A stretch of DNA of 64,000 nucleotides, from NCBI RefSeq assembly GCF_905147365.1, contig NC_056427.1, positions 3,663,001 to 3,727,000 on the forward strand. Reading direction: 5' to 3'. Numbering within the stretch: the first letter of the stretch is position 1; every line of letters starts with the position of its first letter. This stretch comes from Aricia agestis. Taxonomy: Eukaryota > Arthropoda > Insecta > Lepidoptera > Lycaenidae. Made by a program: the position numbers and the translations under genes. The notes under the pieces are model-generated. The model made no database searches. It was not told where the DNA came from and worked only from the letters and a program-made list of their open reading frames with translations. Of this stretch, positions 54,030 to 64,000 are shown piece by piece.

Positions 54030-54135
54030 AATCAAACATCGTCCTTCTCTCTTCACACTCACGCCCGTCTTTCATATGCCAGGTGAAAAAGGACGGCGTG
54101 GAATCATCGCCGAGTTAGTTTTACTTGAATAAAAG
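54030..54135. repeat. Inverted fragment of the 53107 element
   Basis: atcaaacatcgtccttctct through gccaggtgaaaaaggacggc gtgg is the inverse of 53440-53520, forming an inverted pair across about 500 bp. Confidence 0.72.
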
Positions 54136-54872
54136 ACGAACTATAATGATTATGAAAAAAGTGTTTTGAGCAAATTTAGGTTTTATCAATACCTTTTTAG
54201 AAATTAAAAATATTAAAGAAAAGACAGCAAACTTCGAAGATCCAAGCAAAAATGTGTCTAAAACAAGGTTTTTTATAAAAAAGAAACTATCGAGCATTTT
54301 TTGAGTAATCGTGTTTTCGTCTTGAGCATTTAATATTTATGAACTGAAGTTACTTGTGTCAAAAAATCAGTTTTCTAGACCTTACAGATTTTGAGATCTA
54401 GGTTAAAGTATGTAGTCAAGTTAGGGTCATATGGGCTCTAGAAGACGCGCAGAAATCCGTTTATCGCACCAAAACCATCGTACAATTTTCAAACTTTACT
54501 CACTTCCAATGTATCGCCATACCAAATTTCATCTAAATTGGTTTAGCCACTAAAGCATGAAGAGGTAAAAGACACACTTTCGAATTTATAACATGAGTGA
54601 GAATTACTCTTCATTTAATAAATGTTAACTAAAAATCTTCCTATTTTCATTTCGCATTTTCCATCAAAATCTCATAAGTGGCAACCCTAGGTCGTACGGC
54701 ATTAATTTGCATTATCCTGGCGCGCGTGAAATGCGGTAATGTACCAGTTTTATTAAGCCCGTGTATGATATAATAACTTTATAAGTAATTTATTACTTAC
54801 TATCATAATCAGGGCGAGCGAAGCGAGCTATAGCATATCCCACAACTTTTAAATTTTGTGGTTATACGAGTA

Positions 54873-56429
54873 TAGTACGGGAGCCCTAGAACATTTTTTT
54901 TGTTTAGGTACTATCAAGCTAATCTTTTGTGAGTATCTTCATTTTGATAAGACGAACAACATGTTTATCTGCGAAAAATATTGAAAGTCGTAACTGACAG
55001 AAATAGAAAGGATTTCATACTTTGATTTGATGGTACTAAAATATGGATTATTCTATTTGTAGGACAATATCACTCTTAAATCATATAACTATGAACCTGT
55101 CAATATACAAAAAATCAGCTCGTTAGGGTTCAGTAGTCTACCAAGTTTTGTTGATTACAGAACCCTAACGAGCAGATTTTTTGTATATCATAGGTTAATA
55201 GTTATTTGATTTAACCCTCCGTGCACCACGTGAATAAAAGTTACACCGTGCACCACGTGTGGTTTGTCAAACCCCAAGACATACCTGGGCAAGGAATGCG
55301 TAATTTGTATTTATTTGTTCATTTTATTTCAAATTACTGTTTTTCTGTCTATTTAATTGTTATATAAAACGATACTTACTGAGATAACTCCCATTTTTAA
55401 TCCTTTACACCCAAAGATGAAGATTTAGTAATCTTTTACCAAGTAAAACGTAGACTCTTTTTTGGTGACCTCCCACAGTTAAAAAGTTACCTTTTATTTC
55501 CCGCACTGCTTTAAAATTTTAAATCTGACAATATAAGGAATTCAAATTTAATAATATTAACCTAATATAATCCGTCTACACGATATTCAGGCAAGTTGAA
55601 ATCAGTACATTTTTTACAATGAAAGTGGGCACGGTAGGTGTAAGCAAATAGCTATATTATTGTGCTCACAACTGTATTTGAGTTTTTAATTTATCTTTCT
55701 GTTACAATCTGAATACTTTTTTATTGATCTTGATAATTTGTCTGGTGGTCCAGGGGCTGCTCTGCCAAGAAATTGGTGAAACCGCTTCAATAACCTATTA
55801 GTATCCATTGTTTATATCTTTGCGATTTACGCGTACGTAGAGTCTACGTTTTACTTGGTAAAATATTACTAAATTTTCATCTTTGGGTGTAAAAGATTAA
55901 AAATAGGAGTTATCTCAGTAAGTGTCGTTTTATATAACAATTAAATAGACAGAAAAACAGTTATTTGAAATAAAATGAACACATAAATACAAATTACGCA
56001 TTCCTTGCCCAGGTATGTCTTGGGGTTTGACAAACCCCACGTGGTGCACGGTGTTACTTTTATTCACGTGGTGCACGGAGGGTTAAATCAAATAACTATT
56101 AACCTATGACATACAAAAAATCTGCTCGTTAGGGTTCCGTTATAGGGTTCTGTAATCAACAAAACTTGGTAGACTGCTGAACCCTAACGAGCTGATTTTT
56201 TGTATATTGACAGGTTCATAGTTATATGATTTAAGAGTGACATTGTCCTACAAATAGAATAATCCATATTTTAGTACCATCAAATCAAAGTATGAAATCC
56301 TTTCTATCTCTGTTAGCTACCACTTTCAAGATTTTTCGCAGATAAACATGTTGTTCGCCTTATCAAAATGAAGCTACTCACAAAAAAATTGCTTGATAGT
56401 AATAAAAAAATTCTAGGGCTCCCGTACTA
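54873..56429. mobile_element. Large foldback element with ~340-bp arms
   Basis: The left arm (54873-55210) and right arm (56087-56429) are inverse copies starting TAGTACGGGAGCCCTAGAAC. Each arm carries its own hairpin around gctcgttagggttc / gaaccctaacgagc. The arms meet at a TTAA now occupied by a second element. A lone arm exists at 37468. TA-type insertion is inferred by comparison with 34304. Confidence 0.82.
55215..56082. mobile_element. TTAA-inserting element (piggyBac-type), 868 bp, long inverted repeats
   Basis: CCCTCCGTGCACCACGTGAA and its inverse at the right; TTAA at 55211-55214 and 56083-56086. Inverted repeats extend about 250 bp, to gtagactctacgtt-like text near 55455 and 55825. 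The central 370 bp have no transposase frame. CCCT ends plus TTAA are typical of piggyBac elements. Confidence 0.88.
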
Positions 56430-56734
56430 GTACACGTCTTTACGGAAGAAACTATCACGTCAGTCAAGGTTTTTTATATGTATATGTGTTATCATCAGTA
56501 AGTCAAGGTTTTTTATATTATGTAGATGTGTTGTCATCAGTCAGTCAAGGTGTGACGAGGCGAGCCCATGCTTGGTGAACTTCGTAATCTACCCTGGACT
56601 TTGACGAATATAATTTCAACAATAAAATTAATCAAATCGGTTCAGCCGTTTTGGAGTTTTATTGAGACTAATAATTTTATTTTTTTATTTTTAAAGACGA
56701 CTAGTTGCGTCAAAATTCGTATATCACACAGGAA

Positions 56735-56896
56735 ACTTACATTTTCCGGAATAAAAAGTATCTTATATCCTTTCCCAGGAATCAAAAACCACACCAAATT
56801 TCAGATCGGTTCAGTGGCTTGGACGTAAAGAGGTAACAGACATACATACAGATAGACAGACAGACAAACTTTCGCATTTACAATATTAGTATGGAT
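56735..56896 (+). repeat. LINE-tail-like dispersed repeat
   Basis: ccggaataaaaagtatctta, ccaaatttcagatcggttca gtgg, acagatagacagacagacaa and actttcgcatttacaatatt agtatgga. Confidence 0.65.
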
Positions 56897-57671
56897 TGGT
56901 TTTGCCAAACGATCTTTATGCTGTGCGCTGCCTTTGTCTATATTTTTATAGTGCTAGATTATTCTACTAGTGAACATTCACTTTTAATTTACTAGGCTGT
57001 TCACCTAGTCCACAGTATAATACGGTAGAGTAACTCAGTTGCGTTCGTTATATTAAATTGGCTCAATTCTGAGACAAGTTTGCGTGATGCGTCGTGATAA
57101 GGCATTGGTTTGCTGGTTAGGTTTTTTAAATGTCGTTTCAAGTTTTATGACAAGATTGTTTAGCAGTATCGACTATATTTACTGTGTCACTCACCACAAA
57201 TATCTGCATCAGAACTGTAATATTAACTGTATCATTTCGAGAGCCGCAGGAAAATTTCGAAATTATACTTATCACCCGCATGATCAGAATCGAATATTAA
57301 GTAAAAGTAAGTAAAATTCTTTTGCAAAGTCAACGTAACGGTCTACTGTATGTCATTATGCTGTGGCTAGCCCAAGAGCCGAGGGTAGTTCGGCGGTTCG
57401 TGCGGGAGTCCGTCGGACATAAAACAACGTGCACTGACATTATCAGGTTCCGACGACGATGTAGAATACTAGATGTGCCTTATATTATGAACGGATTTTT
57501 TTAATTGAGGCGGAGATTCTATGTTCGACAGTGAAAATGAAAATATAATAAATGAAAATCCTATGTTCAGCTGTGGAAATATTTATTTTGTCTTAATGTA
57601 TAAGAAATAATAATAGTTATTTTGGTATATAAATAACTAAAGAATATTTTGGTGTTATAAATAACTAATAT

Positions 57672-58047
57672 ACAGAGTGTGACAAAACTAAGTGATAATC
57701 CTTTTGGCCTTAGAACAGGGGTTCCCAAATTTATTTTGTCTCCTGCCCACTTTGCAAACAAATTATGTTGTAGTAATTTAAAACGCATTCCAATGAAATT
57801 AAGTTACAAATCACCGCCCCAAGCCTCTGCACAACGCTCCCATTTTTTTTCTGGATCCAACAGACCCCCTTTAGACCTTCAGCGCCCACAAGTGGGCGTT
57901 ATCGCCCACTCTGGCAAAGGCTGCCTTAGAGTGTATAATGTAGAGTTCACTGTGAAAGTAGCAGCGCTGATAGAGCAAATTTTTTGTTATTTGTATGGGC
58001 CAGTGCCCCATCGTCACGAGTTTCCCCATAGAAATACAATAACAGAA
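57672..58047. mobile_element. Disrupted copy of the TA MITE family (12985)
   Basis: cagagtgtgacaaaactaag tgataat at the left, then a hAT MITE (57716-57923), then gtagagttcactgtgaaagt agcagcgctga and the loop sequence. The right arm is missing. The 161-codon frame at 57679-58164 is an artefact of these repeats. Confidence 0.8.
57716..57923. mobile_element. hAT-type MITE (~206 bp family), nested copy
   Basis: CAGGGGTTCCCAAATTTATT to CTCTGGCAAAGGCTG. Flanking 8-mers CCTTAGAA (57708-57715) and CCTTAGAG (57924-57931) match at seven of eight. It interrupts the TA MITE copy. Confidence 0.88.
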
Positions 58048-58105
58048 ACTGATGAATCGAATTTCACGATATTCAACATGGTAATACGTCTCAGCATAAA
58101 ACATT

Positions 58106-58364
58106 ACGTGGGAGATCGGAGAAATACCACGTTCTCACAGAAAACCGGCGTGAAACAGCGCTAGCGCTGTGTTTCGCCGAGTGAGTGAGTTTACCGGAGG
58201 CCCAATCCCGTACCCTATTCTTTTCACTACCCTCCCCTATTCCCTCTTAAAAGGCCGGCAACGCACCTGCAGCTCTTCTGATGCTGCGAGTGTCCATGGG
58301 CGAAGGAACTTGCTTTCCATCAGGTGACCCGTTTGCTCGTTTGCCCCCTTATTTCATAAAAAAA
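58106..58364 (+). mobile_element. SINE-like repeat, copy 11 (head deletion)
   Basis: The head reads acgtgggaga then jumps to tcggagaaatacc, losing about 32 bp. The remainder, with tail and poly(A), is present. Confidence 0.83.
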
Positions 58365-58826
58365 TTCGAAGTGTCTAGGCGTCCGATTACCAGATGCTGT
58401 TGCTAGTCGTCCGGCAACGGACGACTAAGATTTATTTTATTCATCCGTTTACCGGACGAGAAGCAACAGCCTAAAACATAGATCGTTATGTATGAAAAAA
58501 CACATTTTTAATAAATAAAAAATTAGATAGAGAGTTAATAGTCTCTTCTAGCCACCCTAGATCTGCGTCCTTCTTAATAAGCTAAAGTAAAATTTAGGGC
58601 GTAGAGCAACACGTTTAATCCATTGTTATATCCAGGGTTATTTTACATCGTATTCACCCTTATGTCAAGTGGATAAGGTTTAAAATGGGACGCGTAAGTT
58701 AAACTTATGTGGACGGACCCTTAGTGAGAAAGTTTTGACTATTATGAGATAGATTACAAGGATACGTCAAGGTCAGATAACTAGCGTGGGATAGTAAACA
58801 TCATCACTGGTTGAATCCATACCATG

Positions 58827-59223
58827 GGGGGGTTGCACCAGAGGTGTGGTTATAGCTGTTACAGTTATGGTCAAAGTTTTGGTTATAGTTAAGGCTAACT
58901 TTAACTTTAACCTTAACTTTGACCACAGAATTTGACAGATGACAGCTGGTCCGACAAGGTTTTAAATGAACGTGGGCGGGGGTGCTGCTGGTAAAGGAGA
59001 ACTGTCAAAAATGGCGTTTTTGAATGATGACAGCGTTAGTTCCTTTTTTCGCCACGTTCATTTAAAGCCTTGTCGAGCTCTGAAAGGCTATCGTCAAATA
59101 TGGCATCCATTATGGACTTTAACCAAAGATTTGACATTTTGCATTGCAGTTAAAGTTACAGTTAGCGTGTTTACACATGGCGCCGCGGCGGCAGCGTTTT
59201 TCGTAAGTTGGTGCAACCCACCC
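58827..59223. mobile_element. PIF/Harbinger-type MITE, longer relative of 49536
   Basis: GGGGTTGCACCAGAGGTGTG to GGTGCAACCCACCC, with the same interior plus about 80 bp. It holds an internal inverted pair (gacaaggttttaaatgaacg and inverse, about 58955 and 59053). The right flank is TTA; the left flank is eroded. Frames such as 58966-59265 are inside it and are not genes. Confidence 0.8.
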
Positions 59224-59388
59224 TTATATTATGTGAAACTATGTCTGTTACCTCTTCACGCTTAGTCAAACTGATTCAGATGAAATTTGCGTAGATACGT
59301 TGAGATTAGGGAATTGACATAGAATAGTTTTTACAGAAAAATGTACAGTTCCCAAGCTATACAAGATGTTGGTGAGCCCGAGCAAAAT

Positions 59389-59516
59389 TAATGAGCCCGT
59401 CAAAATGAACAACTTTTTCTATGAGAACAACGCTGGAAACTTAAAAAAATCCGTCTTCATACCCATACGGAAGCCTGTTCTCATATAAAAAGATGTTCAT
59501 TTTGACGGGCTCATTT
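59389..59516. mobile_element. Short inverted-repeat element, 128 bp
   Basis: ATGAGCCCGTCAAAATGAAC and its inverse, with about 43 bp of imperfect pairing. No clear target duplication. Confidence 0.65.
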
Positions 59517-60327
59517 GATGGTTTCGAGGATAACGGTGTTTACACTAACACACTGTATACGATTTTTTGAAAAAAAAAAACATCGTATGGTCTATTTTTG
59601 CTTTATAACCGGCACGGAACCTTTCGTGGGCGAGTCCAACTCGTACTTGGCCGATTATTAGTGAGTTAGTACACAAATGCTTAACAGCGTCCAATCTATA
59701 TTTATATTATAAAGCGGAAGAGTTTGTTTGTTTGTTTGAACGCGCTAATCTCAGGAACTACTGATCCGATTTGAAAAAATGTTTCAGTGTTAGATAGCTC
59801 ATTTATCGAGGAAGACTATAGGCTATATTTTATCACGCTAGGGCTAATAGAACCGAAGAAATAGAGGAAAATGTGGAAAAAACGGAGGGAAATTATTTCA
59901 AAGGGCTTATCTCACGAACTACTGGAGCAATTTTTATGTTATTTGGCACGGATAAGAAGTAGAGCACAATATTTTTTGTAGACTAATTTGTCTATGAAAT
60001 ATCTAATTTACACGAGCAAAGCCGCGCGGAACATCTAGTAAAAATAATTGTCTTAGAATGCAGTCGTAAAAATACTACGGCGTAGAGCCTCTACGAAACC
60101 TCTACACAATGCTACGAATCGTAGCACCACTACAATCTACATACATTTCCTGTAACTTGGCCATTGAGTTTGTCACAGGAAACGCACTTGGGTGTCCTCT
60201 GTTTGTTCTCAGGGGTGTATTATCAGGTGACAGTCTGCTTGTTTGTATAACATCGTAGAACATAGTATACTGGACGTCATAAGTTACGTAGCCCGTAACT
60301 CCGTTGCACAAAAATTAGTTCATCGCG

Positions 60328-60492
60328 CGGGAACCGTACATTTTTGCGGGATAAAAAGTATCCTAGGCCCCTTCTCAGGACTCAGACTTTCTCCATGCCA
60401 AATTTCGGCGAAATCGGTTCTGTGGTTTGGGCGAGAGAGACAGACCGACAGACAGACAGACACACTTTCGCATTTATAATATTAGTATAGAT
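60328..60492 (+). repeat. LINE-tail-like dispersed repeat
   Basis: gcgggaaccgtacatttttg cgggataaaaagtatcctag, ccaaatttcggcgaaatcgg, (ACAG)n, cactttcgcatttataatat tagtatag. Confidence 0.68.
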
Positions 60493-60909
60493 AGCTCCAG
60501 ACTCCAGTAGTAAAAAATCATGTTGTTTGGTGTATAGAAGTCCCCGTTAATATTTACTTTATTTGTTGTTATAGCGGCAATAGAAATAAAAAACTTGAGA
60601 GGTGTTAAGGGATACCCGAATGGAACGAAGTTATTTCTTATGATCAAAAAACCTGTATACATAATATTACACGTTCAAAAATTTTATTAAAGAAACGCCA
60701 TCTATTGACACCCAGGAACACTAACAACGTGTCGCTGTTTATTTAAAAAAACGCCATCTAGTTGACGCACAGGAATACGTCTTGCTGTCAACGTCCTCTG
60801 CCCCTAACATGCAGGTACTAATAAAAAGTGTCGAGGTCAAATATCGTTTTGTCTAGTCTTCAGATTTACGCCGAACGCGCGATGAGGAACTTCGTTCCAA
60901 TATTTTGAG

Positions 60910-60980
60910 ATTACTAAAATTCACTGTCTACCTGTCTGTCCGACAGACAGACAGACAGGTAGACAGTGAATTTTAGTAAT
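60910..60980. repeat. Perfect hairpin with ACAG-repeat centre
   Basis: attactaaaattcactgtct acctgtctgtc (60910-60940) has its exact inverse at 60950-60980; the 9-bp spacer continues the GACA repeat. Cruciform potential. Confidence 0.8.
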
Positions 60981-61228
60981 TTAGGCTCCTGTTTTTCAAG
61001 GTCACACACTTTTTAGGTTTATGCTCCCAAATTTGTTTTGACACTATCGAATATCGATTGTACCTCTATTTACAATTAATTAAACTCCCAATAAACTGCC
61101 GATAAGATATCAATTACTTACGAAGACAAATCGTCGTTGGTAAATATTTCAAATGTTAATTATTGGTTCAATCCTTCTGCGATGGACCTTAAGTGGGGAC
61201 ATACGGGAGAAAAATTGCTTGTCCTTAA

Positions 61229-61905
61229 GAGGGCGACTAACCCAAATAATCAAACATCGTCCTTCTCTCTTCACACTCACGCCCATCTTTCATTTTATGC
61301 CAGGTGCAAAAGGAAGCTTATACGTGGGAGAGCCATGCTGCGGCACGAATGGACCGGCTCGACCGGAGAAATACCACGTTCTCACAGAAAACCGGCGTGA
61401 AACAGCGCTTGCGCTGTGTTTCGCCGAGTGAGTGAGTTTACCGGAGGCCCAATCTCCTACCCTATTCCCTTCCCTGTCCTCCCCTATTCCCTTCCCTTCC
61501 CTCCTCTATTACCCTATTCCCTCTTAAAAGGCCGGCAACGCACTTGCAGCTCTTCTGATGCTGAGAGTGTCCATAGGCGACGGATGTTGCTTTCCATCAG
61601 GTGACCCGTTTGCTCGTTTGCCCCCTTGTTTCATAAAAAAGGACGACGCAGAATCATCGCCAACTTAGTTTTTTCTTAATAACTCGATAAATATACAACA
61701 TTTTAAAAATCCGCTAGGTCGATCTCTCGATCGATAGAATTTAACACAATGTATTAAAATATTAACTTAATTTAATGCACGGTTCTGGCAAAAAGTATGT
61801 GAAAAATTCGTGAAAATTAGATGCATCTTTGTGATTTTTTCTATAGAGAAAATTTTAATACATCGTATTTTCGCTCAAATCAAATTCTTGGAAATATAAT
61901 GTAGT
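61229..61905. mobile_element. Element related to 53107, split by SINE copy 12
   Basis: Starts GGGCGACTAACCCAAATAAT and runs to tatgccaggtgcaaaagga before the SINE. It resumes aaaaggacgacgcagaatca after it and continues through ccgctaggtcgatctct to about 61905, where it meets another repeat beginning at 61909. Confidence 0.78.
61322..61640 (+). mobile_element. SINE-like repeat, copy 12, nested in another element
   Basis: Full-length copy inserted into the element that begins GGGCGACTAACCC at about 61229. Flanks on the two sides (aaaagga... on each) match continuous sequence in the related copies at 53460 and 54070. Confidence 0.87.
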
Positions 61906-61939
61906 ACTAGCTGTTTGACCAAGCTTTGCTCGGTATCAC

Positions 61940-62215
61940 GGGAACTCACGGGAACCGTACATTTTTCCGGGATAAAAAGTATCGTATTTCCTTTCCGGGG
62001 ACTCAAAGTATCTCCATACCTAGTTTTAGCAAATTCGGTTCAGTGGTTTAGGCGTGGTATCAGACAGACTGTCTACCTGTCTGACTGTCAGTTACCTCCT
62101 TACGCCCAAACCGCTAAACCGATTTAGCTCGAATTTGGCCTGGAGAGACTTCTAGTCTCGGAAAAAGGACAAAAATACTTTTTATCCCGGAAAAATGTAC
62201 GGTTCCCTCGCAATA
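61940..62215. repeat. Two inverted LINE-tail-like fragments
   Basis: Plus fragment with gaaccgtacatttttccggg ataaaaagtat (about 61940-62080). Minus fragment ending atactttttatcccggaaaa atgtacggttccc (about 62090-62210). They form an inverted pair. Confidence 0.6.
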
Positions 62216-62223
62216 CAAAAATG

Positions 62224-62628
62224 TAACGACCTCTGTGGCTCAGTTGGTGGGCTGTTTGTAGCTCAAGCCGGGGTTCGCGGCTACAAATCCCGCCGACGGA
62301 ACAAAAAGTTTTCAAAGTTCCTGGGTCTCCATGACCCAGGAACTTTGAAAACTTTTGTTGTGTATTAAATATGTGAATGATTTAATAAAAATCTTAAATA
62401 TATGTATAGTATAAAAGTACTAAATATATTTCCGTTGTCTGGTACCTGTAACACAAGTCCTTCAGGTACCTAGCACGGGGCCAGACTGACGTGGTGTGAA
62501 GCGTCCATAGATATCATTTTATTATTATTATACTACAATATATTTCCGTTGTCTGGTACCTGTAACACAATCCTTCGGGTACTTAGCACGGGGCCATACA
62601 GGCGTGGTGTGAAGTGTCTATAGATATC
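62224..62628 (+). repeat. tRNA-derived SINE (third type) with damaged B box and a second 3' end
   Basis: Head acgacctctgtggctcagtt has the A box, but the B box is altered (gggttcgcggctacaaatcc). A hairpin aaagttcctgggtc...gacccaggaacttt lies at about 62312-62350. The 3' portion (tatttccgttgtctggtacc to cgtccatagatatc) occurs twice, at 62426-62515 and 62540-62626. Confidence 0.82.
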
Positions 62629-63014
62629 AGATATTTGAGTTGCAGGAAAAGTCATCTAGTTTAGAATATAAATGTGATTTTACTTCGGCGTAGTCGGGAA
62701 AAAGTTGCGTCATTTCCGAAAATCCTCTCCCGTGTTTTCCAAAAGCAATCTAGCATCCTTACAGATTGATTTACTCCGTAATTATCAAAAGAAGATATCA
62801 ACTTAATTGACAGAAACGCTTAAGACTTCAACGGAATAAATATCGGATTACTTTCTAAGAAATTAGAATTAGTTTTCTAAGAAAATATTCGAGTTTTTCA
62901 TACGGCTTCTTGGCAATTTCGAATAATAAATCTTATTGATTGTATGGCTTCTTGGCAATTCGAAATTATAAATATTATAGATTTCGTTTATCAGATATCA
63001 TTTAATGTTTTTAT

Positions 63015-63356
63015 ACGTGGGAGAGCCATGCTTCGGCATGAATGGGCCGGCTCGACCGGATAAATACCACGTTCTCACAGAAAACCGGCGTGAAACAGCG
63101 CTTGCGCTGTGTTTCGCCGAGTAAGTGAGTTTACCGGAGGCCCAAACCCCTAACCCCTACCCTATTGCCTTCCCTACCCTTAACTATTCCCTTCCCTTCC
63201 CTTCCCTACCCTCCCCTATTACCCTATTACGTCTTAAAAGGCCGGCAACGCACTTGCAGTTCTTCTGATGCTGCGAGTGTCCATGGGCGACGGAAGTTGC
63301 TTTCCATCAGGTGACCCGTTTGCTCGTTTGCCCCCTTATTTCATAAAAAAAAAAAA
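63015..63356 (+). mobile_element. SINE-like repeat, copy 13
   Basis: Full-length copy with 12 A at the tail and a long C-rich tract. Confidence 0.87.
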
Positions 63357-63378
63357 TGTGAGTGGATGAATAAGGTAT

Positions 63379-63476
63379 TCAGGGCGAGCGATGCGAGCCC
63401 TAGTATATCCCACAACCTGTACATTTTGTGGTACACTTTACAGTAAAACTATCACGCCTATTGATTTGTGCTTTAA
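63379..63476 (+). repeat. Repeat family X, third copy, cut at TTAA
   Basis: cagggcgagcgatgcgagcc through cctattgatttgtgctttaa matches 34304-34420, then diverges exactly after TTAA (63473-63476). Confidence 0.75.
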
Positions 63477-64000
63477 CCCTTCAGTAAGTGCCAAAATCTT
63501 TGCAAAAATGTAGGGTACGTGGTTTGCAAAAAAAAAATGGCCCCCGGCCTACCCTCTTTGTACAAATAATGTAATAACCTTACATCTAATCCATATTTTA
63601 TGTTTGTGTGAAAAATATTATAATATATGTTAAATTTTCTATCTATCAAGCCATCATAATATAGTATTTAGTCAGATGTGATATTTGTCTCACCACTGTA
63701 AACTTTGAAATCAATGTTTCTAACTATTTCGCAACAAATATATTAATACATTATTATAATCTCAATAACACAGAGCTATACAAACTGTTTATGTAAACAA
63801 TTCTTTGAAATAACTTAACTTGTTATCAATAAACAGATAAGAGATAAGAGTAATAAAAACCGGTTTTGGTATTATACACAAGCAAACTTCGTCCTTAGTG
63901 CAATACAAATAAAGTTCAAAATAGCCGCGGCCGGCAAAAAGCCGTTATAAATAGGTAATTTTTATCTTGATTATTTTACTAAAACGATACTATTATATAC
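63477..64000. mobile_element. Left end of a TTAA-inserted element running off the window
   Basis: The sequence after TTAA starts CCCTTCAGTAAGTGCC. The uninterrupted family X copy continues differently at this point (34422), so a foreign segment begins here. CCCT next to TTAA suggests a piggyBac-type end. The right end is outside the window. Confidence 0.55.

Larger units (their letters stand above)
54811..56590 (+). repeat. Repeat family X, copy interrupted by a foldback
   Basis: cagggcgagcgaagcgagct ... ttttgtggt at the left and acgtctttacggaagaaact ... gacgaggcgagccc at the right correspond to the continuous copy at 34304-34495. The foldback of 54873-56429 lies between. Confidence 0.72.

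Noticed and set aside
57679..58164. 161-codon plus-strand frame
   Set aside because: It runs across a TA MITE, a hAT MITE and a SINE; all three also occur elsewhere without this frame.
58966..59265. 99-codon frame
   Set aside because: It lies almost entirely within the PIF-type MITE at 58827-59223 and is broken in the related copy at 49536.

Overview
The window is AT-rich nuclear DNA from an insect, most likely a moth (Lepidoptera, probably Noctuoidea). The evidence is a spliced gene of the insect IrreC-rst/Kirre family with GT-AG introns, several SINE and MITE types that I recognise as lepidopteran, and no bacterial operon structure. The order and family assignment are recognition and inference, not a search result.

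1-17.7 kb is the 3' part of one plus-strand gene. Nine exons (1514-17482) join in frame without a frameshift and encode the last 376 residues of an immunoglobulin-superfamily adhesion receptor: the end of the membrane-proximal Ig domain, one transmembrane helix, and a cytoplasmic tail of about 296 residues with tyrosine clusters, a PPPY motif and a C-terminal THV PDZ ligand. The earlier exons lie to the left of the window. The introns are packed with MITEs and SINEs.

17.7-39.7 kb and 46.1-64 kb contain no gene I can support. They are mosaics of short non-autonomous elements, many with intact target-site duplications (TSDs): hAT-type MITEs (8-bp TSD), PIF/Harbinger-type MITEs (TAA/TTA), TTAA-inserting piggyBac-type elements, TA-inserting foldback elements, tRNA-derived SINEs, and 13 copies of a SINE-like family of about 330 bp with a G-rich variable tract and a poly(A) tail. 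Several are nested, so the order of insertion can be read off.

39.7-46.1 kb is a complete, apparently young Ty3/gypsy-type LTR retrotransposon (39699-46086). It has two 546-bp LTRs differing at one base, an ATAT TSD, a tRNA-Leu-like primer binding site, a polypurine tract, and one uninterrupted 1752-codon Gag-Pol frame with zinc knuckle, protease, reverse transcriptase, RNase H and a DD35E integrase. No env is present. Its Gag carries eight 11-residue repeats, and it inserted into one arm of an AT-rich palindrome.

The main points for follow-up are: a weak splice donor next to a MITE that would give the receptor an alternative C-terminus lacking the PDZ ligand; the retrotransposon with its hendecad Gag; and the nested foldback and TTAA elements at 54.8-56.6 kb. 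I found no CRISPR array and no tRNA or rRNA gene that I would call functional.
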